DNA of 64,000 nucleotides from NCBI RefSeq assembly GCF_050948215.1, contig NC_135155.1:11116001-11180000 (forward strand), written 5' to 3'. The DNA is from Halictus rubicundus (lineage: Eukaryota; Arthropoda; Insecta; Hymenoptera; Halictidae). This document shows, in pieces, positions 60,501 to 64,000 of the stretch. Under the pieces are notes generated by a model that worked only from the letters and a program-made list of their open reading frames with translations, was not told the DNA's origin and made no database searches. Every line of letters begins with the position of its first letter. The first letter of the stretch is position 1. The position numbers and the translations under genes are program-made.

Positions 60501-63500
60501 CCTTATGCTTCCGTAAAAGTGGATGAAAGCAGGGCCGAACGTGGGTAGAAATCCTCTTTCTCCGTCGTTGCTGATTTGCTTCAGATCGACGAAATGCGTT
60601 CCGATCACGGTCGCGTGAACCGGGTCGTTGTCGCACAGTTGAATTTTGATCCTTTGACAGAGGGGTGGAAACATTTCCGTGAAAACGATCTGTTCGTTCC
60701 AGACTGGCGTGTAACTGTGCCTCTTGACGCTCGTCTTACCCTAGATTACGCGACAAACGATTCAGAGGTTCTTTCCTCGTGACAATCACAATAGTAACAT
60801 AAATTCTCAGGATAAACGTACTTTATCTATTCTTCCATACGTACATATAGCAACGTACTCGAACGTACTCGCGCATCTCGGTATGGCGTAATAAATAGGG
60901 GAGACTAGACGAATTTACACCAGCGTCCTAAGTTGGACCTAATTTACAAATGACAGTTGGTACCATTCCATGACAAATCTGTCAGCGGCGGCCATCTTGT
61001 GAAGTCACGCTTGCTTCGAACGCCTCGTGACAGGCAGTATGCCGCCGATTAAAAATTACTCCACGATTACGTAAAAATAGGCATTTTAGAGACCGAACAG
61101 TCCTAGATTGGACTTTTAGAAAACCAAATTGACCACTTCTGAATTGCTCATTGCAATATTGAAGCGTCAGTTTGAGGTCCCGTGAACCCTCACAAGTTCG
61201 TATACGGTTTCTTCTCTGTGTCTGTAGTTTCATACTTCATCAAAATTCCACCAGCCCTCTTAAATAGGGTGAGTCCCAGACTACCCGGCCTAATTTCATC
61301 TTGGCCGGGTGTGCATAAATGAACTCTACTCCTCTCAGAGAAAAAAAAAGGTTGGTACCATTCCATAGTTGGTAACGCTGCGAAATTAGGCTACTCTCCC
61401 CTAAATACGTATACGTGTACTATACGTATCGGTAATACAGGAATAGATGTCGTTTTAGAAAGTTAGTAATTATTATGGGTCTTACGGTTAATCCAGCGAA
61501 GGACACTTGCACGTAAGGATCCACGAGGTCCTTGACCTCGCCGGTGAAAGCTTTCTTTACGTTCGCCATGATGCTGCTGTTCATTTTCGGCAGTCCGTCG
61601 GCTCTGTACACCTTCACGATGAACCTTGCCCTTTGCCTCTCGATCGGCACTCCATCCGGGAGCAACAGATTCCCCTCGATGTCGTCCTCGTCTTTTTCGC
61701 TTTTCGGCGGTACCTTGACGACGTCGCCCTTCCCGATCACGCTCACGTCGCACTTCAAGTAGCCCTTCGGTCCTCCCGCCACGTCGTCCGGATCCGTCAG
61801 CAACGCCCATTTGTGATAGAACTGATGATCTATCGAGATTCGCACGCGTTAGCCAGATTCACGGTTTCCGTTTTCCGAACGCTCGACGAGAACAACAGCA
61901 AAGAGGAAAAGCCAGAAAAATCGAAGCGAAGGAACATGTCGGAAACGTTCAGAAACATCGTATCATACCTAGATAGAATGCAGCATGATGTGCGGGCGTG
62001 CGAGGACAGTGAACCGATGTATCCGGTACATGTATACGTGTACGCGTATATGTATACATTTATGTGTACGTGTATACGCATACATATTTTTGCTGTAATA
62101 TCGTATACCGACGCGTACGTGTCTCGTCACGTCGATCGATCTCCAAACTCGAGCATACGCGTGTACGCGTGTGCATACCTACGAAAAACTTGTATCCGCG
62201 TACCTATTCTCCGATCCGACAGCAACGGTAGAGTACGGATCGCGATGCGACGACAGAAACTCTTGTGCGACTCTTGCCGTTACGCGTAACGCCAAACGAT
62301 TCTACCACGCGTGAAACAGCTGCTGCGAGAAGGAAGGTAACTACTTTTCTGGAGATGGAGATCATCGTCTTCCGGTTGCGTGCGACAGAAGCGGCATGAC
62401 TCGAGAACGATAAGCGATGTGCGTACAAGAAAGTTGAAGAAGACATGCTCTGAAATGGTACTTGTCGTGAGTTGTAGGTTGTAGGTTGCAGGTACATAAG
62501 AACGTGGTGTATCACATACAGGGTGGCCGACTATAGATGGGAGAAAATTTAAGGGGTGGTTCTCCGTAACGATATAAAAAGAAAATGAAGAATAACAAAA
62601 TGTCGATTTCGGCTTCATTCTTCAGTTATCAACTATTTAAAATCCGCCTAAAATGCGGCAACCCTGCCAACAGAGGTGTACGTTGCGTACCGTCCGATTG
62701 GGTCATTCTACACGCATTTTCGGTTCTAGTCTTGGCTAACGCGTGTGACGTCAAAGCCTGACCATTGGGTGCGAGCGAGGACCCCCTCCGATATGTGACT
62801 GTCGCGCGCCATAATGACGTAAGCACCGTACACCTCTCTGTTGACCGGGTTGCCGCATTTTAGGCGGATTTTTCACTGATAATAACTAAAAAATAATGTC
62901 GAAATCGCAATTTTTTACTCTTCATTTTCGTCTTATATTGTCTTGGAGAACCACTCCTTGAATTTTCACCCACCTGTGGTTGAACACCCTGTACGCATAT
63001 GTACAACAAATGGGAAGCGTAGACACGCGGGGCCAGCAATTGTTTATTCGGCGCGAGCCTCGAAACGCGACCGATTGCCTCGTCGCACTGCGTTCGCGTT
63101 CCTCCGTCGCGCATGCTTCTCGAGATCGTGAATCGTAAACGATATTCGCAAAGCGATTCGTTCCGTCGGGCTGAAGAGACCCAACGTCGAGAATGAAACG
63201 CATCATCATTCCGCGCGATCAATCGATCGGTACAAAAACGGCACGTGACTATTAACGTAATGATGTCGTTTGATTTTCATCGCGATGCGCAAACAAATCG
63301 TATCTCAGCTATGAATAAACGTATTTGTTTCCCGGTAAGAAATAAACTATAAACACGCAAACGTGTATGTAAACACGTAGTCGCATTACATGTTCTTGCG
63401 ATCGATTCGAGTGCAACAAGTACACTCCCGGACAAGAGGATAGTACATTTTTAAGTTTCCGTAATATCACCAAACTATAGTATACGTATCATCTTCTTGC

Positions 63501-63738
63501 GTGCAATGTCTGTGGTCGTCGCGGATGAAACGTTTGGCGAACGCGCAAATTGAAAATACGATTAGACAAAGTTTTTGCAAACTCTATACGACGTGCTATC
63601 CTTTTGACCGAAAATGGAGAGTTCCTTTCTCTGTACAGTTTATGTGGATTTCGCACTCGATTGACTGCGCCCGTTGAGATTTGTCACGTCGCTTGTTCGT
63701 TACACTCGATTTGTTTACCGGTGTCGATCGCAATGTCT

Positions 63739-63771
<33 letters not shown>

Positions 63772-63967
63772 ACGGTCTTGGTAAAAGATGAAAGATCGAA
63801 CGCATCGATCGAAGGGATTGGTTACATATGATCGAAAGTAGTCGTTAGCGTCTTTTTCGGACGATTGAAATGCTTTAGGTACCTGGTTGTGCCCATACGG
63901 TCGCGATGTCTAATTTAAAGCTGCCCAGCGTTAGATTAGCGCGTAAGAGATTCCGCGATTGCTGCAC
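51520..63967 (-). CDS. OTOF-like: Otoferlin-like ferlin (type II, C2-domain membrane-fusion protein), 5' end outside window
   Basis: Twenty exons with consistent phases encode 1712 residues to the stop: 63883-63967, 61486-61829, 60430-60740, 59305-59548, 58981-59217, 58602-58910, 58379-58531, 58077-58277, 57605-57847, 56486-56838, 56026-56390, 55763-55945, 54921-55671, 54021-54191, 53653-53822, 53266-53584, 52932-53130, 51939-52157, 51767-51867, 51520-51700. In order: FerI (about residues 20-60), C2C (75-200), a FerA-like helical region (410-510), FerB (515-600), C2D (628-780), a C2-like region (826-950), C2E (1190-1330), C2F (1410-1620), then one membrane segment (about 1682-1701) and the tail GYSVKKLLGA. 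C2E keeps the Asp set (DLNGKADP, DWDLVGADD), so it probably binds calcium. Ferlins act in calcium-triggered vesicle or membrane fusion; the Drosophila relative is misfire. No DysF domain is seen, as expected for type II. An Ala-rich insert lies in 56486-56838. C2A and C2B are off the right edge. The ferlin assignment is very secure. Confidence 0.96.
52206..52888. mobile_element. Long-TIR TA-type MITE, copy B (longest)
   Basis: Same terminal repeats as copies A, C and D, but about 680 bp because the middle (about 52400-52690) differs. It fills most of the 774-bp ferlin intron 52158-52931. Confidence 0.85.
53863..53959. mobile_element. 97-bp TA MITE in a short ferlin intron
   Basis: Ends CAGTAAAGTTTTGATCTAAG and its inverted partner CTTGGATCAAGACTTTACTG, flanked by TA on both sides (53861-53862, 53960-53961). 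It makes up half of the 198-bp intron 53823-54020, about 40 bases upstream of the acceptor of exon 53653-53822. Confidence 0.85.
54250..54662. mobile_element. 413-bp foldback DNA element with tandem-repeat stem and 7-bp target duplication
   Basis: The termini CAGAGAGGAAATGAGAGTGC and their reverse complement bound the element. TTAATAC occurs directly on both sides (54243-54249 and 54663-54669). Inside, four near-identical 30-bp units (54301-54420) plus a diverged fifth form one arm. Two inverted copies (about 54525-54595) form the other, so the transcript could fold into a long hairpin. It sits in the ferlin intron 54192-54920. The CAGAG end recalls hAT elements, but the duplication reads as 7 bp, not 8. 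No transposase is present. Confidence 0.85.
54301..54450. repeat. 30-bp tandem repeat, four good units and a diverged fifth
   Basis: Units begin CCTGCATCATCTTTTTAGCC and run 54301-54330, 54331-54360, 54361-54390 and 54391-54420, with a degenerate unit from 54421. They form one arm of the foldback element. Confidence 0.9.
54681..54707. repeat. (GAGTAT)n hexanucleotide repeat
   Basis: Four units just right of the foldback element in ferlin intron 54192-54920. Confidence 0.88.
54791..54882. repeat. 46-bp tandem duplication in a ferlin intron
   Basis: Two units starting CGGACACACCA(C/T)TAT and ending GGTCTCCA (54791-54836, 54837-54882) differ at a few positions. They lie about 40 bases downstream, in transcript sense, of exon 54921-55671. 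Confidence 0.9.
57234..57345. repeat. TGTTGTA-type minisatellite in ferlin intron
   Basis: About fifteen irregular 7-bp units (TGTTGTA, with variants) lie in intron 56839-57604 upstream of the acceptor side. Confidence 0.85.
59853..60323. mobile_element. Long-TIR TA-type MITE, copy C
   Basis: Same family, about 470 bp, with ends GTTCGACTACAGGTGG and CCCACCTCTAGTCGAAC. It makes up more than half of ferlin intron 59549-60429. The internal block CATTTTCGGTTCTAGTC is shared with copy D. Confidence 0.85.
60896..61403. mobile_element. Putative inverted-repeat element in a ferlin intron
   Basis: Ends TAGGGGAGACTAG and CTACTCTCCCCTA are short imperfect inverted repeats. The block GTTGGTACCATTCCAT occurs twice inside (about 60955 and 61351). 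It occupies about two thirds of intron 60741-61485. It belongs to a different family from copies A-D. Confidence 0.5.
62519..62991. mobile_element. Long-TIR TA-type MITE, copy D (best-preserved ends)
   Basis: Starts CAGGGTGGCCGACTATAG and ends GGTTGAACACCCTG, with TA directly on each side (62517-62518, 62992-62993), the hallmark of Tc1/mariner-type insertion. It is 473 bp, non-coding, and lies in ferlin intron 61830-63882. Confidence 0.88.
63738..63776. repeat. (TCGGTC)n hexanucleotide repeat
   Basis: About six units inside ferlin intron 61830-63882, about 110 bp from the donor of the 63883-63967 exon. Confidence 0.9.
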
Positions 63968-64000
63968 CTGCGTACCAGTAGAAGGTTAACGATTGCTCGC

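Noticed and set aside
61507..62289. 260-codon plus-strand frame, the longest in the window
   Set aside because: Its first part is the antisense of a strongly conserved ferlin exon; the rest is TA/CG-rich intron.
1..64000. tRNA, rRNA or CRISPR arrays
   Set aside because: I looked for T-loop-like GGTTCRAAYCC blocks with a matching A-box and cloverleaf, and for spaced direct repeats; none held up. The 30-bp units at 54301 have no spacers.

Overview
The window is animal nuclear DNA, almost certainly from an insect and probably a hymenopteran. The genes have many short exons with GT/AG introns. The ferlin and GNL1 proteins match animal orthologues along their whole visible length. The mariner-type end at 6907 and the TTAA- and TA-flanked MITEs fit insect genomes. 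The exact species cannot be read from the sequence.

Layout. (1) 1-39333 holds almost no recognisable coding sequence. It is gene desert or a very long intron, full of microsatellites, GC-rich patches and small inverted-repeat elements. It also has a relic of a mariner transposase (6907-7211) and one unplaced 112-codon reading frame on the minus strand (24372-24710). A GC-rich patch near 3.2 kb carries a possible 21-codon first exon (3226-3288) that is phase-compatible with the gene starting at 39334. (2) 39334-44568 (+) holds the last five exons of an unrecognised, Ser/Arg-rich, probably disordered protein. (3) 47549-48323 (-) is a four-exon TMEM234 homologue. (4) 48735-50837 (+) is a complete five-exon GNL1-type circularly permuted GTPase, divergent from TMEM234 across 411 bp. 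(5) 51520-63967 (-) is the 3' part, 20 exons, of an otoferlin-class ferlin. Its FerI, C2C, FerB, C2D, C2E, C2F and C-terminal membrane anchor are present. The N-terminal C2A-C2B part lies beyond the right edge. GNL1 and the ferlin converge with 682 bp between stop codons.

I rebuilt the exon chains by hand from splice signals. For the three named genes all phases agree: TMEM234 136 aa, GNL1 581 aa, ferlin 1712 aa visible.

The most notable non-coding content is the variety of non-autonomous DNA transposons. These include at least six piggyBac-type TTAA elements, four copies of a long-TIR TA element, an 8-bp-TSD MITE family, a foldback element with a tandem-repeat stem and a 7-bp TSD, and several smaller TA MITEs. 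At least six elements sit inside ferlin introns and make up much of those introns. The genes do not form a pathway: membrane fusion (ferlin), a nucleolar-type GTPase (GNL1) and a small membrane protein (TMEM234) are simply neighbours.
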